Position numbers and translations under genes: made by a program
Assembly: GCA_916048095.2 (NCBI GenBank)
Contig: OU696593.1
Coordinates: 2,848,001 to 2,912,000, forward strand
Origin: Sacculina carcini
Taxonomy: Eukaryota; Arthropoda; Thecostraca; Sacculinidae
DNA: 64,000 bases
Direction of reading: 5' to 3'
Shown: piece after piece, positions 10,274-20,554 of the stretch
How the letters are laid out: every line of letters starts with the position of its first letter
Numbering within the stretch: the stretch's first letter is position 1
The notes under the pieces: model-generated
What the model was told of the DNA's origin: nothing
What the model saw: the letters and a program-made list of their open reading frames with translations, nothing else
The model's database searches: none

Positions 10274-13042
10274 TCAAGTTGTCTGGCCGAGCAACCTCGA
10301 GCTCCTGAGGAAAGACACGACACCGACCGGGTTGTTCCACAGGTCCCTGACTGAATATATTTTGTGTTGGCGTCTGAGTTGTGTGTGTGCTGTGCAGTGT
10401 TCCATGATGTGTGTGATGGTGTGTGGTGCTGAATTGCAATCTGGACAGGTGTCATCGATTGAGTCATTCAACCTTTTCTGATATGACAGAAGGGCAGGAT
10501 GATGACCGCATCTCAACCTGGCCAGATGCACCTTGTATTCCCTTGTGAGTGTGTTTTCTGATTTGTGTATGTCCGGTGGGTGTCTTTGTAGGAGTGTATT
10601 GTGTTGTAGTGAGTGTATGGCTTCCCGTGCGATCTCTGTGTGTATGTGTTTCTTGATTGATGTGCGTGGGGGAGCTGGTGGAAGTGATGTGAAAATTTGT
10701 CTGTGGTAAAGTGTGCTTGGTGTTGTTTTTATGTTTCTGTCTGTGTTGTCTTGTGTTGTGAGGTGATGTAGTGGATGTGCTGTGTTGGTGACTGCTGCTG
10801 CGAGTGTTTGTGTGCCTCTCATGTCTAGGTGGTGTGTCAGTTTGAGTATTTTGGTTTCGTGATGAAGGTGGTCTGCTGGTGTGGTAGCTGTGCATCCTGT
10901 GATTGTTCTGAGTGCGGTGTTTTGACGTGTTTGAAGTGTGTTTGTGTGGCGTGTTGCGAGATTGCTAGCCCATGCGGGGCTAGCATATTCTATCACGGGT
11001 CGGATGTACTGTTTGTATATGGTGGTTGTGGTGTCTTTGTTGTGTCCGAAAGTTGTGTGTGAGAGTGCTTTCAGTGTGTTGAGGCGTGGAGTGACTTTAG
11101 TTTTAATGTTTGTGATGTGTTGTTTGAATGAGAGTTGTGTGTCGTATGTGACGCCTAGTATTTTTGGTGTGTGCGTGTGTGGGATGATCGTGTTGTTGAT
11201 GGTGATTTGTGGTGTGTAGTTGTGTTCGGATGTACAGTTGGTGATGAGTGTGGCTGTGGATTTGGCAGGTGCAATGTTCAGTTGGTTTGTGCTGAACCAT
11301 TGTTGTAGTGTGTTGATGTAAGGTTGTAGTGCGTGCACTGCTGTGTCGGCGTGTCTGTGTGTGCTTGTGATTGTGATGTCGTCTGCATATGATGATATCT
11401 GTATGGATGGAGTGTTGGGTGCTGGCATATCGTGTAGGTATAAGTTTAAAAGTGTTGGTGCTAAAACGGAGCCTTGAGGGACTCCGTTTGTTATGTTGCG
11501 TGTGTGAGATGATTGTCCATTGCACCTCACATGGGCGCATCTGCCAGCGAGGTAGTTGGCCAACCATCTCTTAGTGTCATTGTGAAGTGTGGTGTCTAGT
11601 ATTTTGTTTGTGAGATTGTGTCGTGGAACTCTGTCGAAGGCTTTGCTGATGTCGAGTGTTATGAGTAGTGTTCTGTGTGGTGGTTTTGTTGTGTTTATGT
11701 TACCCATCGTGGTCTGTGTGAGTTTTGTGAGCAGTGTGGTTGTAGAGTGCAGTGATCTGAAGCCGTGTTGTGATTGTGATAGTGGGATTTGTGGTGTGAT
11801 GAGTTTGAGGATGAGGCGTTCTGTGATTTTTGATGGTGTGCAGAGCAGTGTGATTGGACGATGTGAAGAAGGAAGCGTGGGGTCTGTGCCTTGTTTGTGT
11901 AGTGTGATGATGATGCCCGTTTTCCAGATGTGAGGTATTGTTTTGTGTGAGTAGCTGTAGTTGGATATGTTAGTGAGTGTCTGTATGCCTTGTGGTCCAA
12001 GATGTTTCAGATGGATGTTACATATTCCATCTGGACCACAGGCTGATGAGTGTTTGATGTTGTGTATGATGTGTCGTGTCTGCGCATGTGTGAATGGTGT
12101 GTATAGTTGATCTGTGCTGAATGTGTGTTTACGTCTGATGATTGTCCTGTCTTTTTGTGTAGGAGTGATGTGGCTGATGTGTGAGTAGTGGTTAATGAGT
12201 GTGTTTGTCTGTTGTTTATTTGATGTTACAGAGGATGTGTCGGTCGTGATGGCTGCGTGTGTGCGTGTTATATTGCTGTTTGAGAGTGTGATGCTTTTCA
12301 GTGTGTTGTATAGTTTTGTGGTGTTTGATCTGTGATCTAGTGTTTTTATGTAGTTGTGCCAGTTCAGTGATTTTTGTTCATGTATCTTGCTGTTGATTGT
12401 GGTGTTGAGTGCGTGTATTTGTTCGGATGTATTGTGTGAGTGTGGTGTCGGAGAGTGTTTCAGTGTGTCGCGTTGTTTGATGAGTGTGTGTATTTCTTGT
12501 GTAAAGTTTGGGTTGTGGTGTTTTCTGTGTCCTTTTGGGATGTGTTGTTTGTCTGCCTTGTGTATGATGCTGTTAAATGTTTGGACTGTTTTGTTTATGT
12601 CTGTGATGTATGTTGTGTTGAGTTGCGTAAATGCTAGTTCCGTGTCGTGTGTGAATTGTGACCAATTGGCTTTTGTGTAATTTGTGTAAGTGCGTCTGGG
12701 TGTGTTTGGTGCAGTTCTGATTTTGGTGGTGATGACGATTGGAAGGTGGTCTGAGCCAAGCTCTTTGACCACCTTCCAAGTGGTTGTGTGGGTGAGATTC
12801 GGTGTGCAAAATGTGATGTCAGGTGATGTCGAATGATAGTGTGCCTGATGTGTGGTGTGAGTGTGTTGGTGAGTGTTGTTGAGTATGTAGAGATGTTCCG
12901 TTTGTTGAAGTATGTCTGTGCCTCTGTTGGTGAGTGGATTGTGTCTGTACCAGGCAGGATCTTTGGCGTTGAAGTCGCCACCCAATATTATGTTAGGTGT
13001 GTTTGTGAGGTTGCGTATATCTGGTGTGTAGTTGCGAGGTAC
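10274..13042 (-). CDS. LINE ORF2: endonuclease C-terminal part and reverse transcriptase
   Basis: About 922 codons, open throughout. It enters inside the APE endonuclease domain: ILGGDFNAKDPAW is the GDFN motif and GSDHLPIV the SDH motif. The reverse transcriptase follows with HRPITLLCTPSKI, motif A LDISKAFDRVPRHNL, motif B NGVPQGSVLAPTLLN and catalytic YADD in ISSYADDITI. The C-terminus carries a zinc-knuckle-like CPDCNSAPHTITHIMEHC, usual in Jockey-group ORF2. The protein is extremely rich in Thr, His, Asn and Ile because the coding strand is A+C rich. The first in-frame Met (12985) is not the true start: the reading frame continues upstream to the insertion border and resumes at 17779. Confidence 0.85.
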   Translation of the reverse strand, partial: VPRNYTPDIRNLTNTPNIILGGDFNAKDPAWYRHNPLTNRGTDILQQTEHLYILNNTHQHTHTTHQAHYHSTSPDITFCTPNLTHTTTWKVVKELGSDHLPIVITTKIRTAPNTPRRTYTNYTKANWSQFTHDTELAFTQLNTTYITDINKTVQTFNSIIHKADKQHIPKGHRKHHNPNFTQEIHTLIKQRDTLKHSPTPHSHNTSEQIHALNTTINSKIHEQKSLNWHNYIKTLDHRSNTTKLYNTLKSITLSNSNITRTHAAITTDTSSVTSNKQQTNTLINHYSHISHITPTQKDRTIIRRKHTFSTDQLYTPFTHAQTRHIIHNIKHSSACGPDGICNIHLKHLGPQGIQTLTNISNYSYSHKTIPHIWKTGIIITLHKQGTDPTLPSSHRPITLLCTPSKITERLILKLITPQIPLSQSQHGFRSLHSTTTLLTKLTQTTMGNINTTKPPHRTLLITLDISKAFDRVPRHNLTNKILDTTLHNDTKRWLANYLAGRCAHVRCNGQSSHTRNITNGVPQGSVLAPTLLNLYLHDMPAPNTPSIQISSYADDITITSTHRHADTAVHALQPYINTLQQWFSTNQLNIAPAKSTATLITNCTSEHNYTPQITINNTIIPHTHTPKILGVTYDTQLSFKQHITNIKTKVTPRLNTLKALSHTTFGHNKDTTTTIYKQYIRPVIEYASPAWASNLATRHTNTLQTRQNTALRTITGCTATTPADHLHHETKILKLTHHLDMRGTQTLAAAVTNTAHPLHHLTTQDNTDRNIKTTPSTLYHRQIFTSLPPAPPRTSIKKHIHTEIAREAIHSLQHNTLLQRHPPDIHKSENTLTREYKVHLARLRCGHHPALLSYQKRLNDSIDDTCPDCNSAPHTITHIMEHCTAHTQLRRQHKIYSVRDLWNNPVGVVSFLRSSRLLGQTT

Positions 13043-13059
13043 TGTTGGTGACGATAATT

Positions 13060-13233
13060 TATATTCACCGAGCCATAATTTAAGTGCTGCTGTAACGAAA
13101 ACAGAAAATTAAAACTGTATTTACAGACAGGCGCGCGTGGGCTTCACTGCCTTACGCGCGCCTACAAGACCACACGCCACCACCAAAACACGAACAAGAC
13201 TCTTCAACACGCATCAACCGTCACATGCGGGAG

Positions 13234-13260
<27 letters not shown>
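13060..13260 (+). repeat. GC-rich hairpin plus (CA)n module, copy C
   Basis: Same order as the copies at 1900 and 8703: taatttaagtgctgctgtaa, then hairpin GGCGCGCGT with ACGCGCGCC (about 13130-13162), then accgtcacatgcgggagcac, then (CA)n (13236-13268). It lies at the left edge of the composite insertion. Confidence 0.65.
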
Positions 13261-13268
<8 letters not shown>

Positions 13269-13273
<5 letters not shown>

Positions 13274-13636
13274 GACACACACACACACAAACATTCACAA
13301 AACAGATAGGTACATATACGCACAAACACAAACATAAACTCACGTTTATATACTCAAAAACACAAAGATACACAATCACACACACATACATATTGAATAA
13401 GATAGCACAGCAGACATACAGCACAGAAGACAACACAACATACAACACAATAAGACAACACAGCAGGCATACAACGACATACACTCAGATTGACAAATCA
13501 CAACACAATTGACACACAAATACAAACCAGAAAACACAACATAACAGACACACAAAGACATATATTCAAACGAATACACAGAGAACACCACACAACAGAC
13601 ACACACACACACACAGATAAAGAGCTCAACACAACA

Positions 13637-13667
<31 letters not shown>

Positions 13668-13690
13668 AACACACACACATACACACACAT
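13269..13690 (+). repeat. AC-rich interspersed repeat, copy 1
   Basis: Complex A/C-rich sequence rather than a pure microsatellite. The segment from actcacgtttatatactcaa through gcatacaacgacatacactc to agagctcaacacaacaacac matches 43143-43460, above 90% by eye. Open frames in both directions are low-complexity artefacts. Confidence 0.7.
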
Positions 13691-13862
13691 ATTACATTAC
13701 ATTTACATAACATTACATTATGGAAAAATGTATAGAGCGCCCTACACCTGGAAGGTCTCTAAGGCGATGTACACACACACACACACACATTACATTACAT
13801 TACATTAGGTAGATATTTATATAGCGTCCTACACCTAGAGGGTCTCTAGGGCGCTGCACACA
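13685..13862 (+). repeat. Two ATTACATT plus hairpin motifs
   Basis: Two copies of (ATTAC)n followed by a 30-base foldback, at about 13729-13772 and 13795-13858, separated by CA repeats. The stems contain CGCCCTA/TAAGGCG and AGCGTCCTA/TAGGGCGCT, with inner ACCT/AGGT or ACCT/GGGT pairs. A third copy is at 42938-42996. Confidence 0.6.
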
Positions 13863-13957
13863 CACACGCATACGCACACGCACACACACACCCACAAACG
13901 CACACACACAGACACACAAACACATATGATGAAAGTCCTTTTGATGGAAGTCGAATC

Positions 13958-15475
13958 TTGCCGAAATGTAGGCCTATGGGAGATGTGTATTTATCTAAGA
14001 AAGATCTGATTGAGAGACTGTCGAAGTTAAAGAATGGGAAATCGGTTGGACCAGACGGAATTGAGGGGAGCATTATCAGGGAATGCAGGGAAGAGTTGAT
14101 GGAGCCATTGTATGACGTCATATGTACTAGCTTGCGCCTGGGTGAAGTTCCTTCACAATGGCAATGTTCGAGCATTGTTCCAATTCACAAGAAGGGTTCG
14201 AAAGAGGAACCATCCAACTACAGGCCTATATCACTGACCAGCGTGATATGTAAAGTGTGTGAAAAAATAATCAAGGACCAGTGGGTAAAACACCTGGAGA
14301 GAGAAAAGGTTTTGTCAAATGCACAATATGGATTTAGACAATCAAGATCATGTGTGTCGAGTCCTTTATTCTTTTACAACAAAATTATTGATGCTGCACA
14401 GGAGAGGGACAAGTGGGTGGACTGCATATACTTGGACTTGTGCAAAGCTTTCGACAAGGTCCCATTCAGGAGGCTTCTGTGGAAACTGCAGTATTGTGGA
14501 GGAATACAAGGACCACTATTGAAATGGATGGAACATTACTTGGCCGATAGAAAAATGAGTACAACTGTGAGGGGAGCGGCTTCTTCGTGGAAGCGGGTGA
14601 AAAGTGGGGTGCCACAAGGCTCTGTGCTCGGACCAATAATGTTTCTTATATATATCAATGATATAACAAACGATCTGGACAGCACCGTTCACCTTTTTGC
14701 CGACGATGCCAAATTGATGAGATTCATAACGAGTACGAGAGAATGTGAACAATTGCAATGTGACATCGACAAGATTCAAGAATGGTGTCAAAAATGGTTA
14801 ATGAGCCTCAACGAAACAAAGTGTCATATCATGAAGTTTGGCAAAAGCGGGAGGAGACCATCTGTGGACTATGCACTGGGATGCGTCACGCTGCGAGAGG
14901 TGGACAAGGAGCGAGATCTTGGTGTGATTATCCAGAATGATCTGTCACCGCAGGCGCACATTGATGACCTTTTCGCCAAGTCGTATGCACTTATTTAAAA
15001 AACGAGAGGAGTATTCAACTACATGGATGATAATATGTTGAGAAATTCATGATAGCTCTAATTAGGGCAAAAATCGAATACGCAGCTGTAGTTTGGTCTC
15101 CACACGGAGTGAGACATATAAAGAGAATAGAAAAGATTCAAAGACTGACCACAAAATTGGTACCAAACTTGAAAAACATGTCTTACGGGGACAGATTGAG
15201 GAAAATTGAATAAACATATATAGATGCATAAACGACACGGTCAACACATACGACATCGGATTAGTTTTTCAAGTAAATGTGCGTAGAGGACACTATAAAA
15301 AACTGAGGAAAACAAGTTGTCGAAAAGATGTAAAAAAGTATAGTTTCCCGTTTAGGAGCGTAGATAAGTGGAACCAATTAGACAGCAAAATAGTTGAAGC
15401 TAGAAATTTAAGTTCCCTCAAAAATATGTTAGATAAATTATGGAAAAGAGACGGGACAGCACGTGCTTAGCTCAT
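13958..15475 (+). mobile_element. CR1-like LINE, 5'-truncated reverse transcriptase
   Basis: A 346-residue open stretch (13958-14998) holds RT motifs: GKSVGPDGIEG, PIHKKGSKEEPSNYRPISL, motif A YLDLCKAFDKVPFR, motif B SGVPQGSVLGPIMFLIY and LFADDAKL (catalytic ADD). The thumb side ends KERDLGVIIQNDLSP. After a stop near 14998 the C-terminal region continues in shifted frames (YAAVVWSPHGVRHIKRIEK near 15078-15133; the tail at 15279-15470 ends in FPFRSVDKWNQLDS). This is CR1-group architecture. The endonuclease and ORF1 are missing and at least two frame breaks are present, so it is dead. Confidence 0.8.
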
Positions 15476-15559
15476 ATCCTGTAGAACAACTATGTGAGTA
15501 CAACTATGTGAGTACGTAGCCACACACACACAGAAAGTGAAAGGTAAAGAAAGAAGAAA

Positions 15560-16138
15560 GATAATTTACACCTTATAATCATCACTAATATAGACAATGT
15601 TCTCTAGAGTATAATACGATTTCACCATGAAAATATTCTTTGAGTGTTTTTGAAAACAGGGATAGAATTGATAGAACGTAGTGTTGGGGATAGCTTATTG
15701 TAAATACGGGGTCCTAAGATAGAGAGACAACGATTATAGTGAGTATGTCTAGAAGGAAAAGCAGGTTCCAGTAAGAGACGAGAATCATCACTTGACCTAA
15801 GTGTAAGAGTAAATTTCTTGAAGGATAGAAGTTCAAATAAGTACGAGGGCTTACGGAGAATAAGAGTGGAATGGATGATCAAACAGATGCGGTAGTCAAT
15901 AAGCGCCTTAATAGGAAGAAGTCACAATTTTTGTAGATAGGGAGAGACATGAGAGCCAGCAGGGATATTGTAAATTAGACGACAAGCTTTACAAATAACA
16001 GATTGAACTTTGCGAAGCTGGCGGTGGTTCAGAGAAAGACAGAGCGAGCAACAGTATTGCACCCTACTGAGAATGAAAGAATTAGCTAGCTTGAAAGCAG
16101 CAGAGACAGTTAAGTATCTTCGGATAGAATAGATTCAC
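15560..16138 (-). mobile_element. 3' end of an L2-like LINE (truncated)
   Basis: The minus strand encodes FPSRHTHYNRCLSILGPRIY and NSIPVFKNTQRIF, matching the ORF2 C-terminus of the complete L2-like element at 43553-47850 (FPSRHSHYNRCFSILGPRIY). Similarity is also clear in DNA (ggtcctaagatagaga). It is cut at 16138 where a CR1-like piece begins. Confidence 0.8.
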
Positions 16139-16139
16139 C

Positions 16140-16878
16140 TAATATGAAATTCTTTTCTACATTTCGTTTTTCTCAATTTTTTTGTTATGGCCTCGTCCTC
16201 GCTGGTTTTGCTGCACTAGTCCAATCTCTTTCGAATCCATTATTCCTGTCATGAATCTGTAGATGTTAATTAAGTCTCCTCTCTCTCTCCTTCTCTCCAA
16301 CGTTGGTAGATTCATCTCATCCAACCTTTCCTCATAGGGTAGCGCACGAATCTCCGGTACTAGTTTGGTCGCCAATCTCTGTAATTTTTCAATTTTTCTT
16401 ATATGTCGCACTTCGTGAAGGCGCCACACAACAGCAGCATACTCAATTCTTGGTCTGATTATTGTGACTAATATATTTCTCATCATATCTTGGTCGATGT
16501 GACTGAAGACGTATCTCATGCGTGTTATAGCTGCATATGTTTTCCGGTATATATCATTCACATGAGCATCTGGAGACAAATCATTTTATATTATAACTCC
16601 CGAATCTTTCTCTTGATCAGTTTCCTTCAGTTTCAAGTCTCCCAGCTTATACTCAAACAATGGCCTTTTTTGACTAGTTCCAAATTTCATTACATGACAT
16701 TTTGAGTCATTGAAAGTCATCAGCCATTCGCAACTCCATCGATGCAACTTCTTCAGATCGCCTTGTAGTATTTCACAGTATGTAGCACTTGTTACAGTTA
16801 TCATTATTTTGGCGTCATCAGCAAAGAGATGTATGTTGCTTTCGATGTCTGTCACCATGTCATTTAGCAGCAGGATAT
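16140..16878 (-). mobile_element. CR1-like LINE fragment, minus strand
   Basis: Two open pieces (16157-16579 and 16586-16930 frames) read HLFADDAKIMITVTSATYCE, then CHVMKFGTSQKRPLFEYKLG, then PRIEYAAVVWRLHEVRHIRK and RERGDLINIYRFMTGIM. This parallels the plus-strand CR1 at 13958-15475 from the ADD box onward. A frame change near 16580 separates the pieces. It begins abruptly at the ADD box and lacks the 3' tail, so it is a fragment truncated at both ends. Confidence 0.75.
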
Positions 16879-17750
16879 GATAGCAGGAATTTGTATCGAT
16901 CTTTCTAAGGCCTTTGACACGCTTGATCATGAAATTCTACTAAAAAGGTTGAACTATTATGGAATTAGAGGTTCGGCCAATGCTCTGTTTGCTAGCTATT
17001 TATCCGAAAGAAAACAAAATGTATTTTATAATCATAAATATTCCACAATACACAACATTACAAATGGTGTTCCACAAGGGTCGGTGTTGGGACCTATTCT
17101 ATTTCTCGTTTGTATAAACGGTATTATGAATTTGACATATAATAACTGGAACATAGTTGTCTATGCAGACGATACCACACTTTTGTTTCAGGAACCTTGT
17201 TTAAGCACTTTGAACAGTTCAATTCAAGCTGGGGTCTGTAGCATTGACGAGTGGATACATTCAAACAAACTTAAGCTTGATATCAAAAAACTATATGTGT
17301 CTTGTTTAAAAATCGATCACTTCAACATTGTCTACCTCCGGTTACGATTCACGGAGAGCCAAGTGAGCAGACGGATAAGGTCAAATTTATTGTATTAATC
17401 ATGGATGAGAATCTAAATTGGAGTCACCATATTGACCACGTCACACACAAAATATCTCAGATCACCGGTATACTGTATAGGATTCGCCACAGTCTTACTA
17501 AATACTCAATGCTGAACATTTACTACACACTTTGTTACCCATATTTGAACTACTGCGTTCCAATTTGGGGGTCTACGTGGACATTATTTCACAACAAATT
17601 AGCGATCGGTCAAAGAAAAATTCTCCGTTGCATTTTGTTTCTTAAAAAAATTCGACTCGACCACTCACATATCAGCAAGTCATAACATCATGCATTTCTC
17701 ATTCATTCACAAATACTTCAGGCTGCTTCTCATCCTGAACACATCCTGCT
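16877..17750 (+). mobile_element. LINE reverse transcriptase fragment, plus strand (Crack/Daphne-like)
   Basis: Encodes motif A GICIDLSKAFDTLDHEILL, motif B NGVPQGSVLGPILFLV, catalytic YADD in VVYADDTTLLF, then after one frame change near 17300 MDENLNWSHHIDHVTHKI and NYCVPIWGSTW. It is closest in wording to the LINE at 20555-23428 but clearly diverged. It starts at motif A and ends before any 3' terminus. Confidence 0.75.
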
Positions 17751-17777
17751 TCTCAACCTGAAATAAGCATGTCCAAA

Positions 17778-18145
17778 ACCGTTGTATCTACTTGCTGCTG
17801 AGGTGGGATATAAATGTTACAGATGATGAAAGTGAGGTTGTTGTGTGTGACCGTGACTGCAGTGCACTGCAGTGCAAGGTTTGTATTGATCAATAGTTTG
17901 TGGTGTGCAATCTGCTTTTGTATCAGTATGCTGGTGCCCCCTTTTCGGACCGTGTCTGAGCCATACTGTGAGTATATACATAATTGTGATGGATTGAAAC
18001 GATAAGAGTCGGTGGGTAGAAGGTGAGTTTCCTGTATGCATAATATGCTGGGATTGTGTGTTGATATGAGTTGACTGAGCTCGGACCATTTATGAATGAG
18101 CCCGCGGCAGTTCCATTGAAGGACGAGATTGGTGTGGTTATTCAT
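17778..18145 (-). CDS. LINE ORF2, N-terminal APE endonuclease segment
   Basis: Reads MNNHTNLVLQWNCRGLIHKW, then ILCIQETHL (catalytic Glu region), then CNIYIPPQQQVDTT. This is the start of an apurinic-type endonuclease of the Jockey/I group, which nicks target DNA. The codon at 17779 is in frame with the codon at 13042 on the far side of the insertion, and the two fit as QQQVDTT followed by VPRNYTPD with no gap or overlap. The annotated Met at 18145 is 66 bases downstream of the ORF1 stop. Confidence 0.85.
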
Positions 18146-18210
18146 TTTGAAGTGTTTGATTTTTACCGGATGTGCGGATAAAGCATGTAATGTGAGTTGT
18201 GATAAATCGA

Positions 18211-19493
18211 TCAGATGTTTTTGTCAGTGTTTTTCTGTTGTTTTGATTTATCTTTTCTTGATGGTGTTTGTTCAGTTGTGATTTGTGTTGATGAAATGTC
18301 TACCATGTGATTGTCAAGAGAAATGTTTTGTGGTGCAGCAGGTGTTGAGTCGTGCTTCGCCTGTTGCGGCTTTCCTCTTTTCTGAGTCATGACTTGTTTT
18401 TTGCTCTTCTTTGTGATCCATGAGTTGCTGGTCTTCTCCTCGGATTGTTCATCGTTGTTCGTTGATGCTGGTGATTGATTGATGTCTTGGTTGTCGATTT
18501 GAGTAGTTAGCATTGCGATGGTGTTGTTGGCATTGTTGTTTGTTGAGACCAATGTCTGGACCAGGGTTGTCAGGTTTGTCACCATCTGTGTGAGTGCCTC
18601 AACTTGCATGGTGAGCGCGTCTGTGTTCGTTGGGTTTTGTTTGGGCTCTTTCGCTGTGATGTATGCCATAGTTTTTTCTTGGTGTTTGGTAACTTCTCGT
18701 CTGGCATCTGCATAAGACATTTGCCGCAGTGTCTTTTGTTCCACGATTTTCTGCTCCAGTTGTAGTGTGGGACAGGCCCTGTCGTTTGATGGGTGCTGTC
18801 CGCCGTAGTTCTGGCAATGGGGAGTGCATGTTCCCTGGTGTTGATCATTGCCGCAGTTTAGGCACAGTTTTGGGCTCTTGCAGTAGCGCTCGGAGTGTCG
18901 AACACTACCGCAGTTGCCACATGGTCGGATCGTTGGCACGTATTTTCTCACAGAATACTTCACGTATTGAAATTTAAGTTCCTCAGGACAGACTCGGTAT
19001 TTGAATGTGAGAAACAAGAGCACAGAAACCGAGAAACAGGAGTGTCCTTGCCATTTTTCTTGAACCTGCGGACTTTGTGGACTCCCTGATCTTCCAGCCA
19101 TGATTGGATTTCTTCCTCGGGAAGTTCCATCATGTCCGCAGCGTATATCGATCCACGTGAAAGGTTAAGTTTATCATGAAGGTAATACTCAGCAGGGACG
19201 TCTCCAAATTTTGTCATGACCATGAGGTTTTGTGTCTGTGTTCGATCTCCTGTTCTGATCAGTAGAACGTCATCTTGAATGATACGCACGCATTCATAGG
19301 TTGCACCGCGACCATCCTGTCTCAGACATGTGTCAATCCAAGGCCACCCACGCTTTGAAAACGGTTTCTTATCCTTCAGTTTTACACATACGAATGAGCC
19401 AGTTTCTGTAGGAGAGTCCAGTGTCCCAGACCAGAGAGAAGGGTCATTTCGACCCCTCTTATGGGCACTTGTCATTGGTAGGGAAGGGTGCAC
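18211..19493 (-). pseudogene. LINE ORF1 (Gag-like nucleic-acid-binding protein of a Jockey/I-group element)
   Basis: Two overlapping frames make up ORF1. The upstream one (19493-18960) contains DRTQTQNLMVMTKFGDVP and NLSRGSIYAADMMELPEEE, an RRM-like portion typical of I/Jockey ORF1. The downstream one (19101-18211) contains CGNCGSVRHSERYC, CLNCGNDQHQGTC and a degenerate third knuckle, followed by a Gln/Asn/Thr-rich tail with a helical segment (QVEALTQMVTNLTTLVQTLV). Switching frame around 19010-19040 gives a continuous family-like protein, so there is one frameshift or a sequencing indel. The role is RNA binding and RNP formation. Confidence 0.75.
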
Positions 19494-19500
19494 TATTTGG

Positions 19501-20280
19501 CAGATGTTTAGAAAACTACGTAAGAATAATTAGTGGTTGAATTGTATCTGTAAAAATGAGATGTTAATTACTGATACCAACAATACACGCTCGTCAACAA
19601 ATCGCCAGTAAATGACGAAATAGACAAAACAACCGTAAAACACAGCCCACTGTACCGCTACCGGAAATATAAAATATTTTGTTTATTTAACATGCAATGT
19701 TTAGACTCATTTGCGCCGTATTGGAGTCACATTCAAGCGTCATTGTCGAATTTCAAAGTTGGATCCAATCAGCTGAGCGCTTTGTTTTGTTCAACTGACC
19801 AAGGTATTAGGCAATTATTCATCGTATGGGGTCTTCTTGACCCAAGTAATCTGAGGCTGGTGAGGTGAACTTATATAATTATCTCCAAATTCAATAATTA
19901 TTTATGTTGGATTTGTTTATGAGTTGTAGTTTGTTGCTTCACAACGCATAAGAGTGGACGTTTTCAAGTTGTTCTTAGCTCCAGCTAGGATTAGACATTT
20001 GACATGAGCTTCAGCCAAGTTTTGCTCTATGCAGAGAGGTCGGTCAACGATGTGGCAAATTGAAAATGAGACCACGCAATGCAGGGGTTTGACTTTTGAT
20101 TAAGAGAATATAACAATGATAAGCAATAATTTAAATGTGGAAAATATACGAATGTATATGACACGCTGCTGATTGAACGTCAAGGGAGTTCCGTATAGAA
20201 TAGAGATTGCGTTCACTATAGCAGCCTTTATTGTTCATTGTTCATTGTATTGGACATATTCAATTTCAGTTTAAACATAT
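19501..20280. other. Intergenic, nothing recognised
   Basis: Moderately A/T-rich unique sequence between two LINEs. It may hold the 5' UTR of the Jockey-like LINE. No RNA gene or repeat identified. Confidence 0.4.
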
Positions 20281-20365
20281 CATTATAAAGTGGCCAAAGC
20301 CAACAGTGGCTTATCGGCTCGTCCAAAGAGACCGATCTACGATCTTCCACATACATGCTCATTTA

Positions 20366-20475
20366 CAGTAACACACTCACACACACACGCACACACATAC
20401 ATGAATGTACACCTACACATGTATACTTACGCACATAAACAGTACACAAAACACACACACACGCACATTTCCATA
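20366..20475. repeat. (CA)n-rich tract at the 3' side of a LINE
   Basis: Interrupted CA repeats (acacactcacacacacacgc and similar) just outside the 3' part of the minus-strand LINE. Sense-strand 3' UTR or pre-existing target tract. Confidence 0.6.
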
Positions 20476-20554
20476 TTGGCGCATCCCTGTCCCGCTGGTG
20501 CCTGTATTGCGACGATGTGAAGGTGTGGAGGCGCACCCGACTTTCAGTGGAGAG

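Larger units (their letters stand above)
13048..17777. mobile_element. Composite insertion inside the Jockey-like LINE
   Basis: A 4,730-base block flanked by ACTGTTG (13041-13047) and ACCGTTG (17778-17784), an imperfect 7-bp target duplication. It contains a hairpin/(CA)n module, an AC-rich repeat, two ATTACATT-hairpin motifs, a CR1-like LINE (plus), the 3' end of an L2-like LINE (minus), a CR1-like piece (minus) and a reverse transcriptase piece (plus). I see no terminal inverted repeats or single coding unit spanning it, so the vehicle that carried it is unknown. Confidence 0.7.
10246..19500 (-). mobile_element. Jockey/I-group LINE, nearly full length, split by a 4.73-kb insertion
   Basis: Minus-strand order is ORF1 (19493-18211), ORF2 endonuclease start (18145-17778), inserted block (17777-13048), the rest of ORF2 (13042-10274) and an (AAC)n tail at about 10247-10271. 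Without the insertion the element is about 4.5 kb, normal for this group. The 5' end is not sharply defined; similarity to anything coding stops near 19500. The sense strand is very poor in G. Confidence 0.75.

Noticed and set aside
13221-13735. Several open frames of 70-104 codons in the AC-rich region on both strands
   Set aside because: Low-complexity His/Thr or Cys/Val translations of (CA)n-like DNA, which has few stop codons by composition.
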